Made by a program: the position numbers and the translations under genes. A model generated the notes under the pieces. It had not been told where the DNA came from. It was given only the letters and a program-made list of their open reading frames with translations, and did not search any database. From Candidatus Didemnitutus sp. (lineage in GTDB: Bacteria; Verrucomicrobiota; Verrucomicrobiia; Opitutales; Opitutaceae), in contig JAUXOH010000377.1 in NCBI GenBank assembly GCA_030682505.1, positions 1 to 9,065 of the forward strand: a DNA stretch of 9,065 nucleotides, in the 5' to 3' direction. Within the stretch, counting starts at the first letter, position 1. Each line of letters opens with the position of its first letter. Below are positions 1-6,610 of the stretch, piece after piece.

Positions 1-329
1 CCGCCGCCAAGCTCAAGCAGCCGGTGATCGCGTGCCTCGGCCTGGCATTCAAGGCGGATATCGACGATCTGCGCGAGAGCCCGGCCATGGAGATCACGAC
101 AGAGCTGGCGAAAGGCGGGGACGGGGAGATTCTCGCGGTAGAGCCGCATGTGAAGGAATTGCCCCCAGCTCTAGTGCGGCTGCCGAACGTGCGCTTTGTG
201 TCCGTGGAGGAGGCGCTGCGCCGGGCTAACATCGTCGTTCTGCTGGTCAACCACCGGCAGTTCGCGGGTATCGACCGTTCCTTACTGCGCGACAAGGTGG
301 TCATCGACACCCGCGGTTTCTGGCGCTGA
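1..329 (+). CDS. wecC: UDP-N-acetyl-D-mannosamine dehydrogenase, C-terminal end (partial)
   Basis: The 5' end is cut by the window edge; the reading frame begins at base 3 and ends with TGA at 327-329, leaving 108 residues. They match the end of the UDP-glucose/GDP-mannose dehydrogenase superfamily: the conserved run GLAFKADIDDLRESPAMEI, followed by the C-terminal nucleotide-sugar-binding domain with VEPHVKELP, VVLLVNHRQF and the terminal VIDTRGFWR. The RESPAMEI and final 'D-RG-WR' wording is typical of WecC rather than UDP-glucose dehydrogenase. WecC oxidises UDP-ManNAc twice at C6 using NAD+ to give UDP-ManNAcA, a cytoplasmic precursor for surface polysaccharides. The catalytic Cys and the NAD-binding Rossmann domain lie upstream of the window and were not seen. 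The family is secure; exact substrate is inferred. Confidence 0.9.
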   Translation, partial: AAKLKQPVIACLGLAFKADIDDLRESPAMEITTELAKGGDGEILAVEPHVKELPPALVRLPNVRFVSVEEALRRANIVVLLVNHRQFAGIDRSLLRDKVVIDTRGFWR

Positions 330-395
330 GCGGCATCGTAGAAAAGTGAAAACGGCGGGGGCTAAGCGACGAAGATGGTCCAAAGAGCGGAACCA

Positions 396-2357
396 ATGCG
401 GACATTCAATCAATACTTCGATTTGATCCGCTACATGGGGTCAGGCTGGCTGCTCTACCGCGCCGGCTACGCGATGCGCCGGAGGTTCGGTCTTCTGCGG
501 CGGTCTTCTCCGGCGGTGACTTGGGAGCAGGTGCCGGCACCGGAGTTGCGCCTGTCACCGCGGGCCGGTCTTGCAGTGCGAACGGCGTGGGGCAGAGCCT
601 GCGTCGACGAAGCGGAGGCGATCTTGAAGGGAGAGTTTCAGCTGTTCTCTCATCGGGTGGTGAAGGCAGGGTTTCCGCCGGACTGGCATCGCAACCAGTC
701 GACGGCAGGCGGAGGGCGGAGGACAGAGGGCGGAGGGCAGAGGGCGGAGGGCGAACGGCAGATGTCAGACGTCAGACGTCGGTCGTCGGAACTGCACTGG
801 TCGGAGATCAGTGATTTTGGCGGTGGCGACATCAAAGGGGTCTGGGAACTTAGCCGGTTCGCATGGGCCTTCGCCCTCGCGCGGGCCTATGCCCGCACCG
901 GCGACGCGCGTTTCACCGAGGAATTCTGGCAATTGTTTGCCGATTGGTGCCGGCACAACCCGCCGAACACCGGTCCGAACTGGATGTGTGGGCAAGAAGC
1001 GACGTTCCGCCTGATGGCGGTCATCTTTGCGGCCGAAAGGCTGGGAGTGCCAGTGGAGCAGCGGGAATTGCTGGCACGCTTCGTCGTGGCGACCGGACGC
1101 CGCATCAATGCGAACCTCGATTACGCACTCAGCCAAAAGAACAACCACGGTGTGAGCGAGTGCGTGGGACTTATAACGACCGCCTTGCTGTTGCCGGAGC
1201 ATGGACAAAGCGCCGGCTGGCTGTCTCGGGGTCTGCGGGAACTCCGGGAACAACTGGCCGAACTTGTCTATGAAGATGGAGGATTCTCGCAGCACTCGTT
1301 GATTTATCACCGGGTGCTGTTGCACGATCTCTGCTGGTGCCGCCACCGGCTGGAAATGGCGGGGCAGGGGAGTCCAGCGTGGCTGGACGCGGCGGGCAAG
1401 CGGGCCCTCGTCTTTTTGATGACGGTGACGGATCCGGTCACGGGACAGGCGCCTCTCTACGGTTCGAACGATGGCGCGAATGTGCTGCCCTTGGCTGAGG
1501 CAGGCTTTCTGGATATGCGGCCGGTGATCCAGATGGCCGCTGCGGTCTTTCGCGATGAGCTGCTCCTGCCGCCCGGCCCATGGGATGAAGCCGCCGCTTG
1601 GCTGAAGTCGGAATGGAATACACTGCCACGCGTTCCTTGGCCGGTCACGCCGGCGCGGTGGCATGCGGCGGAAGCCGGCTGTTTTCAGATAATCAATGGG
1701 CGTGACCGCCTCTTCCTGCGCTGTCCGACCCGTTTCCGTCACCGCCCGGCGCAGGCGGACATGCTGCATGCCGACATCTGGCATGGGGGCCGCCCGATCG
1801 CGCATGATGGAGGTTCATTTTCCTACAACTCGACCGAACGTTTCACTGTGCTGGGAACTGCCGGCGAACACAATGTGCTGACCGTGGACGGAAGGGAGCC
1901 TTTGAAAAAATTCAGCCGGTTCCTTTATCTGCCGTGGCCCGCGGGTCAGGCTGGGGAGTCGGGTCCAAGCGCCTTTCGCGCCAGTCACGATGGCTATACT
2001 GGCGTGGGAATCAAATGGACGCGGGAAGTGTCCCGCAGTGCGCAGGGGGCCGGTTTTGCCGTGCGCGACAAGGTGACGGGCGCCGCGGGGCGTACGCTGC
2101 GGTGGCACTGGCGTCTGGCTGATCTGCCTTGGGAAATGAAAGGGCAGGCAGGCCGGGTCGAGACATTGGACTATCGCGTCGGCTGGACCGGACCAGCCAA
2201 TGCAAGAAGCAGTCTGCTGCGGGCGGATGAAGCGACGGCGCGAGGCTGGTGGTCACCGTATTATGGCTCCGTCGAACCGGCGGTATCGCTCCTGATCGAG
2301 ATGGAGGCAAGCGGTGACGTTGAGCTGGTGACCGAGTTTTCTCCGCTTGTAGACTGA
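396..2357 (+). CDS. Heparinase II/III family polysaccharide lyase with an in-frame repeat insertion
   Basis: About 653 residues. Two domains are visible: an alpha-toroid N-terminal domain (GVWELSRFAWAFALARAY near residue 145; NWMCGQEATFR; NNHG at 249-252; YEDGGFSQHSLIYHR from Tyr292) and a beta-rich heparinase II/III-like C-terminal domain (RPAQADMLHADIW with His458; HDGGSFSYN; AGEHNVLTVDG). Asn250/His251, Tyr304 and His458 are the best candidates for the Asn/His, Tyr and His used in beta-elimination in this superfamily; this is by analogy. Such enzymes cleave uronic-acid-containing polysaccharides and are common in exosortase-linked EPS loci, where they may trim or release the polymer. I see no convincing signal peptide. 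ATG at 396 is chosen because the family usually begins near this MRTFNQYFDLIRY-like segment; an in-frame ATG at 375 would add 7 residues. Neither has a strong Shine-Dalgarno. Residues 102-131 (699-788) are a low-complexity insertion, described separately. Confidence 0.88.
   Translation: MRTFNQYFDLIRYMGSGWLLYRAGYAMRRRFGLLRRSSPAVTWEQVPAPELRLSPRAGLAVRTAWGRACVDEAEAILKGEFQLFSHRVVKAGFPPDWHRNQSTAGGGRRTEGGGQRAEGERQMSDVRRRSSELHWSEISDFGGGDIKGVWELSRFAWAFALARAYARTGDARFTEEFWQLFADWCRHNPPNTGPNWMCGQEATFRLMAVIFAAERLGVPVEQRELLARFVVATGRRINANLDYALSQKNNHGVSECVGLITTALLLPEHGQSAGWLSRGLRELREQLAELVYEDGGFSQHSLIYHRVLLHDLCWCRHRLEMAGQGSPAWLDAAGKRALVFLMTVTDPVTGQAPLYGSNDGANVLPLAEAGFLDMRPVIQMAAAVFRDELLLPPGPWDEAAAWLKSEWNTLPRVPWPVTPARWHAAEAGCFQIINGRDRLFLRCPTRFRHRPAQADMLHADIWHGGRPIAHDGGSFSYNSTERFTVLGTAGEHNVLTVDGREPLKKFSRFLYLPWPAGQAGESGPSAFRASHDGYTGVGIKWTREVSRSAQGAGFAVRDKVTGAAGRTLRWHWRLADLPWEMKGQAGRVETLDYRVGWTGPANARSSLLRADEATARGWWSPYYGSVEPAVSLLIEMEASGDVELVTEFSPLVD
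699..788 (+). repeat. In-frame heptamer-repeat insertion within the heparinase-family gene
   Basis: These 90 bases (30 codons) interrupt an otherwise conserved stretch: DWHRN before and HWSEISDFGGGDIKGVWELSRF after. Two heptamer arrays are visible. From 707 to 755 there are seven units of the GGGCGGA / GGGCAGA type (also read as three 14-nt units starting at 714). From 761 to 788 there are four units of the GATGTCA / GACGTCA type. The period is 7 nt but the total length is a multiple of three, so the frame stays open and encodes a Gly/Arg/Glu/Ser-rich loop unlike the rest of the protein. Confidence 0.8.
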
Positions 2358-2365
2358 CCATGGCG

Positions 2366-2417
2366 TATTGGGCTGCGATCATCCCTGGCAACCAATAACC
2401 CAGAACCGAGACCCCAA
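2366..2417. repeat. Intergenic heptamer-repeat remnant
   Basis: In the 66-nt gap between the lyase and the GT4 gene, TATTGG (2366-2371) faces CCAATA (2392-2397) as a short inverted pair. The right side runs on with a 7-nt period: AACCAAT at 2390, AACCCAG at 2397, AACCGAG at 2404. The 10-mer ACCAATAACC at 2391-2400 recurs at 5834-5843 and 5855-5864 inside the aminotransferase gene, so this is one member of the same dispersed repeat family. It occupies the place where the leader and ribosome-binding site of the next gene would be, and no Shine-Dalgarno is seen there. Confidence 0.6.
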
Positions 2418-2423
2418 ACACAC

Positions 2424-3656
2424 ATGCGTGTTTTATATTTCCACCAGCATTTCACCACGCCGGACGGCTCAAGTGGCACGAGGTCCTATGAGTTTGCCCG
2501 CGTGCTGGTCGCCCGGGGGCATCAAGTCACGATTGTCTGCGGGCAAATCAAAAGTGGTGGATTAAGTCTGCCTTGGGATGAGAAGGCTAAGTGGCACGCC
2601 GGAAAGGTGGATGGTATCAACGTCGTTGCCCTGCCGCTGGCCTATTCCAACCGGGACAGCATCGCCCAAAGGGCATGGGTATTTCTGCGGTTCGCGTGCC
2701 GGAGCATAGGTATCGCCTTGAGTGCTGATTATGACTTGCTCTTTGCCACCTCCACGCCGCTCACGGCGGCATTGCCGGGCATCGCGATGAAGCTCGCGCG
2801 AAGAGGGAAGCCGTTTGTTTTCGAAGTGCGCGATCTGTGGCCGGAGTTGCCACGGGCACTCGGGATGAAGAATCCGCTCCTCCTAGGTGGCATGAGTTTT
2901 CTTGAGTGGCTAGCCTACCGCTGTTCGGACGCCTGCGTGGGCCTATCTCCGGGAATTATTGACGGAATCAAGCGTCGCGCGCCTGCGGGTCGACGAGTGG
3001 AAATGATTCCCAACGGCTGCGATCTGGCGCTGTTTACTCCCGAGAAGCGAGCCCCGTTGGACCTTCCCGGGGTGCAACCGGGGGACTTCGTGGCCGGCTT
3101 TACTGGCGCCCACGGAATTGCCAATGGGCTGGATGCGGTGCTTGATGCCGCCGCTGAACTGAAACACCGCGGGCGGACTGACATCAAGCTGGTGCTGATC
3201 GGTGACGGCAACCAGAAGGACCGCCTCATGAAGCGCGCCCAGCGCGACTCTCTGGATAATTGCCTGTTTTTTCCCCCGGTGAAGAAGACCGAAATCGCTC
3301 GGATAACGGCAAGTTTTGATTGCGGTCTGCAAGTCCTAGCCGATGTGCCGGCATTTTACTACGGCACCTCTCCGAACAAATTCTTCGACTACCTCTCCTC
3401 CGGCGTGCCCGTTCTTGTCAACTACCCGGGTTGGCTGGCAGACCTCGTCTGTGAAACCTCATGTGGTGAGGTCGTTCCCTCGGGTCTACCAGAGGTTTTT
3501 GCGGATGTGCTCCTCCGACTTGCTGACAACCAAGAACGCTGCAAAGCAATGGGGCTCCAAGCGCGCAGACTGGCAGAGGATCAATTCTGTCGACAGCGTT
3601 TGGCACTTCAATGGATTCATCTTCTTGAGTCAGTCGCCGAAGTGCGGACTAATTAG
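2424..3656 (+). CDS. GT4-family glycosyltransferase, WbuB-like
   Basis: 410 residues, the usual length for a GT-B fold glycosyltransferase. The N-terminal acceptor domain begins MRVLYFHQHFTTPDGSSGTRSYEFA, the 'HQ-F-P--G--TR-YE-A' opening typical of WbuB-like group 1 transferases, and carries FEVRDLWPE at 133-141 and LSPGIIDGIKRR. The C-terminal nucleotide-sugar-binding domain has GFTGAHGIANGLDAVLDA, KLVLIGDGNQKDRL and the donor-binding segment GTSPNKFFDYLSSGVPVLV (from residue 314). WbuB adds FucNAc during E. coli O-antigen assembly; donor and acceptor here cannot be read from sequence. It would act on the cytoplasmic face of the membrane on an undecaprenyl-linked glycan. The ATG at 2424 fits the family N terminus although no Shine-Dalgarno precedes it. 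A 27-nt gap with two palindromes separates it from the acetyltransferase gene. Confidence 0.9.
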   Translation: MRVLYFHQHFTTPDGSSGTRSYEFARVLVARGHQVTIVCGQIKSGGLSLPWDEKAKWHAGKVDGINVVALPLAYSNRDSIAQRAWVFLRFACRSIGIALSADYDLLFATSTPLTAALPGIAMKLARRGKPFVFEVRDLWPELPRALGMKNPLLLGGMSFLEWLAYRCSDACVGLSPGIIDGIKRRAPAGRRVEMIPNGCDLALFTPEKRAPLDLPGVQPGDFVAGFTGAHGIANGLDAVLDAAAELKHRGRTDIKLVLIGDGNQKDRLMKRAQRDSLDNCLFFPPVKKTEIARITASFDCGLQVLADVPAFYYGTSPNKFFDYLSSGVPVLVNYPGWLADLVCETSCGEVVPSGLPEVFADVLLRLADNQERCKAMGLQARRLAEDQFCRQRLALQWIHLLESVAEVRTN

Positions 3657-3670
3657 TCGACAATTGTCGA
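3648..3670. promoter_or_regulatory. Two adjacent perfect palindromes at the GT4 stop codon
   Basis: ACTAATTAGT (3648-3657) contains the TAG stop of the GT4 gene, and TCGACAATTGTCGA (3657-3670) follows, sharing one base. Both are perfect inverted repeats of 10 and 14 bp without a loop. They fill most of the gap before the acetyltransferase gene. They could be a regulator-binding dyad or a small RNA processing hairpin. No run of T follows, so an intrinsic terminator is unlikely. Confidence 0.4.
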
Positions 3671-3673
3671 TTT

Positions 3674-3677
3674 GGAG
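3674..3677 (+). promoter_or_regulatory. Ribosome-binding site of the acetyltransferase gene
   Basis: GGAG at 3674-3677 lies 6 nt before the ATG at 3684. It decides the start: the longer in-frame TTG start at 3672 would place the Shine-Dalgarno inside the coding region, and MKKLIIIGAGGFGRE is the family's usual N terminus. Confidence 0.6.
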
Positions 3678-3683
3678 AAATTT

Positions 3684-4313
3684 ATGAAAAAACTCATCAT
3701 TATCGGAGCGGGAGGATTTGGGCGCGAGGTGCTTGCGTGGGCAAAGCAGTCGCACGAACATGGTCGCGAGTGGACCATCAAGGGATTTCTTGACGACAAT
3801 CCTGACGCTGTCGCGGGCAAGAATGTCACTGCGCCCGTATTGGGAAAGCCTTCCGAGTATCAGCCGACTCCAGAGGATGTCTTTGTTTGCGCAATTGGCA
3901 CTCCCGCGGCGAAGCAAGCTGTGCAAGAGTCTCTTGCTGCGAAGGGGGGTGTGTTCATCAACATTGTCCATCCGACGGCGGTGCTGGGAGAAAATGTTCA
4001 ACTGGGTGCGGGAGTGATACTTTGCCCGCAGGTCGTCGTGACGGTCAATGCAGTGATCGGCGATGGTGTTGCCCTCAATTTACAGACGATCGTTGGACAC
4101 GATGCGGTGATCGGAAAGTGGTGCCAAATCAGTCCGCATTGCGATATCCTGGGCTATGCCCAATTGGGCGATGGCGTGTTCATGGGAAGTCACGCCGTGG
4201 TATTGCCCAGCGTGAAAATTGGTGCCAACGCGATTCTCGGGGCAGGTGCAATTGCCAGTCGGGATATTCCCACTGGGTCCACGGCGGTGGGCATTCCGGC
4301 GAAGCCGAGGTAA
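3684..4313 (+). CDS. NeuD/PglD-family sugar acetyltransferase
   Basis: 209 residues. An N-terminal Rossmann-like UDP-sugar-binding domain (MKKLIIIGAGGFGREV, then IKGFLDDNPD at 32-41 and VFVCAIGTPAAK) is followed by a left-handed beta-helix of hexapeptide repeats from about residue 93 (HPTAVLGENVQLGAGVILCP) to the end (SVKIGANAILGAGAIASRDIPTGSTAVGIPAK). The GHD motif at 138-140 supplies His139, the position of the catalytic base in PglD-type enzymes. The reaction expected is acetyl-CoA-dependent N-acetylation of the 4-amino group of a UDP-4-amino-4,6-dideoxy-GlcNAc, giving UDP-di-N-acetylbacillosamine. That substrate is inferred from the PglE-, PglC- and PglF-like genes downstream; NeuD-type O-acetylation of another sugar is the alternative. 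The gene ends 3 nt before the next start, so the two are probably co-translated. Confidence 0.88.
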   Translation: MKKLIIIGAGGFGREVLAWAKQSHEHGREWTIKGFLDDNPDAVAGKNVTAPVLGKPSEYQPTPEDVFVCAIGTPAAKQAVQESLAAKGGVFINIVHPTAVLGENVQLGAGVILCPQVVVTVNAVIGDGVALNLQTIVGHDAVIGKWCQISPHCDILGYAQLGDGVFMGSHAVVLPSVKIGANAILGAGAIASRDIPTGSTAVGIPAKPR

Positions 4314-4316
4314 CCT

Positions 4317-5045
4317 ATGACGAAGTCACAGTTCCATTGGTTGTCGGTCGCCGGTTTGGCAGTGCTGGCTGCAGCGGTCTTTCTTCAGTTTAGCCAGGTG
4401 AGGAATGCCTCCGAAGGGGACATCGATGCTCCCCGAAATGCACACTATTTCGAAGGGAAGATACCGAGAACCGTGTCGGGGTGGAACTCTCAGGAACTGC
4501 CGCTTGGAGTCACTGAGCTGCTGCAAGGACAGGTGGCGGCGATTTTGAACTTCGATGCCTATGTTTTCCGGGAATTTCGGCGCGGAGGCGCGCGTTTTGC
4601 GGTTTATGCGGCATATTGGAGTCCCGGGCGAATGCCGGTTAGTCGCGTGGTATCCCACACCCCGGATCGTTGTTGGACCGAGAACGGTTGGAATTGTGAA
4701 AGCATGACCTTCAATGAAGTGTGGAACGTTGAGGGAATCGGGATGTTCGCTCCGAACCAGCGACGGATTTTTCAGTCTCCCACCGGGGAAACTGAGCATG
4801 TGGTCTTCTGGCATTTGGTCGAGGGCCGGTCATTTGATTTTGGCGATCGCTTTACAGCGATCACGGACCCCAAAATGTGGTTAAAGCAAACGGTCGCTTA
4901 TGCTGTGGCTGGGAGCGGGGAACAATGTTTCGTGCGTGTCACTAGCGACCGGCCACTTGACCAGTTTGCTGATGATCCCGGCTGGCGAGAGATCCTCCAC
5001 GCGCTCGCCGGACTGGGGTTGGTTCCGCGCAACGCAGTCAACTAA
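4317..5045 (+). CDS. Exosortase-associated EpsI-family protein
   Basis: 242 residues. One N-terminal membrane segment (about residues 8-26, hydrophobic and Ala/Leu/Val-rich) leads to a soluble, probably periplasmic domain. The signature SHTPDRCWTENGW (113-125, with Cys119) matches the 'H-P--C----GW' motif of EpsI / DUF3485 proteins; the preceding AYWSPGRMPVSRVV and following VVFWHLVEGRSFDF also fit. EpsI proteins accompany exosortases (EpsH/XrtA type) in EPS loci and occur alone or fused to the exosortase C terminus; their biochemical role is not firmly established. GAGG at 4307-4310, inside the last codons of the acetyltransferase gene, is the likely Shine-Dalgarno, 6 nt before ATG. No exosortase gene is in the window, so it should lie elsewhere in the locus. 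It sits between the PglD-like and PglE-like genes. Confidence 0.85.
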   Translation: MTKSQFHWLSVAGLAVLAAAVFLQFSQVRNASEGDIDAPRNAHYFEGKIPRTVSGWNSQELPLGVTELLQGQVAAILNFDAYVFREFRRGGARFAVYAAYWSPGRMPVSRVVSHTPDRCWTENGWNCESMTFNEVWNVEGIGMFAPNQRRIFQSPTGETEHVVFWHLVEGRSFDFGDRFTAITDPKMWLKQTVAYAVAGSGEQCFVRVTSDRPLDQFADDPGWREILHALAGLGLVPRNAVN

Positions 5046-5119
5046 CCAACTGGAATCGGTGGCATTTGGTGCATTGACGCGATGGGCCGAAGGCTGTCGC
5101 ATTTCGCCCTGATTCAACC

Positions 5120-6511
5120 GTGAGCAACCCACGCATCTACCTCTCTTCTCCCCACATGGGCGGCGATGAAATCGCCCTCGTGCAGGAGGCCTTTGCGACC
5201 AACTGGATCGCGCCGCTGGGGCCGCACGTTGATCAATTCGAGGCGGAGTTCGCGGAGCGAATCGGCAACTCCAAGTTATTGGATAAGAGTTATTCGTTAT
5301 TGGGGGAGGACGCCAAGCGTCAGTTATCGGTCGGGGGTTCTTTGTTATTGGGTTCGAGCCCTGATAGCCATTTTCCTACAACTAATAATCAATCACCTTT
5401 AACTATTAACCCAGCGCCACTTCATGCTGCCGCCCTGTCGTCCGGTACCGCGGCGCTGCACCTGGCGATGCGGTGGCTCAAGCTTCAGCCGGGGGACGAG
5501 GTCATTTGCTCTTCGCTGACTTTTTCCGCGAGCGTCAATCCCGTGCTCTACGAGCGGGCCACCCCGGTGTTCGTGGATTGCGACGACGTATCTTGGAACA
5601 TGAACCCGGATTTGCTGGTGGAGGCCATCGAGGACCGGATCAAGCGGGGCAAGAAACCCAAGGCGGTCATTTTGGTTCATCTCTACGGCCAGAGCGCCGA
5701 CATCGATCCTATCGCGGCGACGTGTGCGAAGCATGGGATACCTTTGATTGAGGATGCGGCGGAAGCTTTGGGCGCCGTTTATTACGGCGCCAAGCAGTTA
5801 TCGGATGAGGGTTCTCAGTTATTTGGCCAGGGCACCAATAACCCTGATCAAGTAACCAATAACCAAAACACACCGCGCATTCCCATTGCTCCTGGAACAG
5901 CGGGAATGTGCGGCGTGTTTTCCTTCAACGGGAACAAGATCATCACGACGTCGGGCGGGGGCATGCTGACTTCCCGCGATCCGAAACTGATCGAGAAAGC
6001 CCGGTTCTGGGCGACGCAGTCGCGCGATCCGGCGCCGCATTACGAACACTCCGAAGTCGGGTTCAATTACCGGATGAGCAATGTCCTCGCGGCCATCGGT
6101 CGCGGACAACTTCGCGTGCTCGAGCAGCGCGTGGAAGCCCGGCGCGCCAATTGCGCGTTCTACCAGGATGCTTTCAAGGATCTGCCGGGAGTCACCTTCA
6201 TGCCGGAGGCGGATTTCGGACGCTGCACGCGCTGGCTGACCTGCCTCACCATCGATCCGAAGGTGGCGGGGCTTGATCGGGAGAAAGTTCGCCTGGCGAT
6301 GCTGGAGGAGAACATCGAGGCCCGGCCGGTGTGGAAGCCGATGCACCGGCAGCCGATCTTCAAGGATTGTGCCGTCTATGGCGGCGCGGTGTCGGAGCGG
6401 CTGTTTGAACACGGGCTGTGCCTGCCGTCGGGCTCGAATCTGACGACGGGAGATCTCGAGCGGGTCGTGGAGGTGGTGCGTCGCGTCTTCGCGCGGGGCG
6501 CAGCCAGTTAA
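5120..6511 (+). CDS. DegT/DnrJ/EryC1/StrS-family aminotransferase (PglE-like) with two in-frame repeat insertions
   Basis: 463 residues, about 80 longer than usual for this PLP-dependent family. The start is GTG at 5120: the family opening 'IYLSSPHMGGDEIALVQEAFATNWIAPLGP' follows at once; no clear Shine-Dalgarno is seen. Conserved blocks: SSGTAALHLA (107-116, cofactor phosphate loop), EDAAEALGA (211-219, Asp212 to the pyridine nitrogen), FSFNGNK (267-273, Lys273 as the internal aldimine lysine), and EHSEVGFNYRMSNVLAAIGRGQL. It should transfer an amino group from glutamate to a UDP-4-keto-6-deoxy-GlcNAc, as PglE does. Residues about 50-100 and about 226-256 are insertions made of heptamer repeats; removing them gives about 382 residues and moves the lysine to about position 190, the normal place. 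All catalytic blocks are intact, so the enzyme may still be functional. The TAA stop lies inside the left heptamer array of the next element. Confidence 0.92.
   Translation: MSNPRIYLSSPHMGGDEIALVQEAFATNWIAPLGPHVDQFEAEFAERIGNSKLLDKSYSLLGEDAKRQLSVGGSLLLGSSPDSHFPTTNNQSPLTINPAPLHAAALSSGTAALHLAMRWLKLQPGDEVICSSLTFSASVNPVLYERATPVFVDCDDVSWNMNPDLLVEAIEDRIKRGKKPKAVILVHLYGQSADIDPIAATCAKHGIPLIEDAAEALGAVYYGAKQLSDEGSQLFGQGTNNPDQVTNNQNTPRIPIAPGTAGMCGVFSFNGNKIITTSGGGMLTSRDPKLIEKARFWATQSRDPAPHYEHSEVGFNYRMSNVLAAIGRGQLRVLEQRVEARRANCAFYQDAFKDLPGVTFMPEADFGRCTRWLTCLTIDPKVAGLDREKVRLAMLEENIEARPVWKPMHRQPIFKDCAVYGGAVSERLFEHGLCLPSGSNLTTGDLERVVEVVRRVFARGAAS
5275..5413. repeat. First in-frame heptamer-repeat insertion in the aminotransferase gene
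   Basis: The insertion (about 5267-5419, residues 50-100) lies between FAERIG and HAAALSSGTAALHLA, which are nearly adjacent in family members. GTTATTG-type heptamers occur at 5275, 5289 and 5296, then in a second register at 5323 and 5344. CTAATAA-type heptamers on the complementary pattern occur at 5382, 5389, 5396 and 5403. The left half is T-rich and the right half A-rich, giving an imperfect inverted repeat. Out-of-frame TAA and TAG triplets occur but the coding frame stays open. Confidence 0.8.
5796..5866. repeat. Second in-frame heptamer-repeat insertion in the aminotransferase gene (imperfect hairpin)
   Basis: Left arm 5796-5826 has heptamers GTTATCG (5797) and GTTATTT (5818); right arm 5835-5864 has TAACCCT (5839) and TAACCAA (5853, 5860). 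The arms are roughly complementary around a short loop at 5827-5834. CAGTTATCGG at 5795-5804 repeats the 10-mer at 5321-5330 in the first insertion. CAAGTAACCAATAACC at 5849-5864 is the exact reverse complement of 6557-6572 in the intergenic repeat downstream. It separates GAVYYG from AGMCGVFSFNGNK, normally joined by a short loop. Confidence 0.82.
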
Positions 6512-6610
6512 TTGATATATGTTATTGGTTATTGGGGTGGGGCGGCCTGTGGCCGCGGTTATTGGTTACTTGGGGTCGGAACTGATAACGGATTACCTCC
6601 ATCCAATAAC
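6507..6610. repeat. Left intergenic heptamer-repeat array
   Basis: This region follows the aminotransferase stop. A first block has GTTAATT at 6507 and GTTATTG at 6521 and 6528. A second block begins with GTTATTG at 6558 and shows TAACGGA at 6586 and TAACTGA at 6607, again spaced in sevens, ending in A-rich CCAATAA-type units. GGTTATTGGTTACTTG (6557-6572) matches, inverted, a segment inside the aminotransferase gene (5849-5864). The two blocks are separated by the GC-rich hairpin at 6542-6556. Confidence 0.75.
6542..6556. other. Short GC-rich hairpin in the repeat array
   Basis: GCGGCC (6542-6547) and GGCCGC (6551-6556) form a perfect 6-bp stem around a TGT loop. A T-containing but not T-run sequence follows, so it is a weak terminator candidate; it may equally be part of the repeat structure. 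Confidence 0.4.

Noticed and set aside
765..1805. Long open frame on the - strand (346 codons) opposite the heparinase-family gene
   Set aside because: Its protein shows no recognisable family and is rich in Arg, Pro and His, as expected from the shadow of a GC-rich gene. The + strand frame has conserved lyase motifs throughout.
2472..3610. Sigma-54 promoters, suggested by TGGCAC at 2473, 2592 and 3601 (exosortase loci can be sigma-54 regulated)
   Set aside because: None has a TTGC element at the required distance, and all lie inside the GT4 coding sequence.
5046..5119. Repeat or regulatory site in the gap between EpsI and the aminotransferase gene
   Set aside because: No heptamer units, dyads or recognisable promoter were found in these 74 bases.
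6542..6556. Intrinsic terminator after the aminotransferase gene
   Set aside because: The stem is only 6 bp and is not followed by a T run, so it is listed only as a hairpin.
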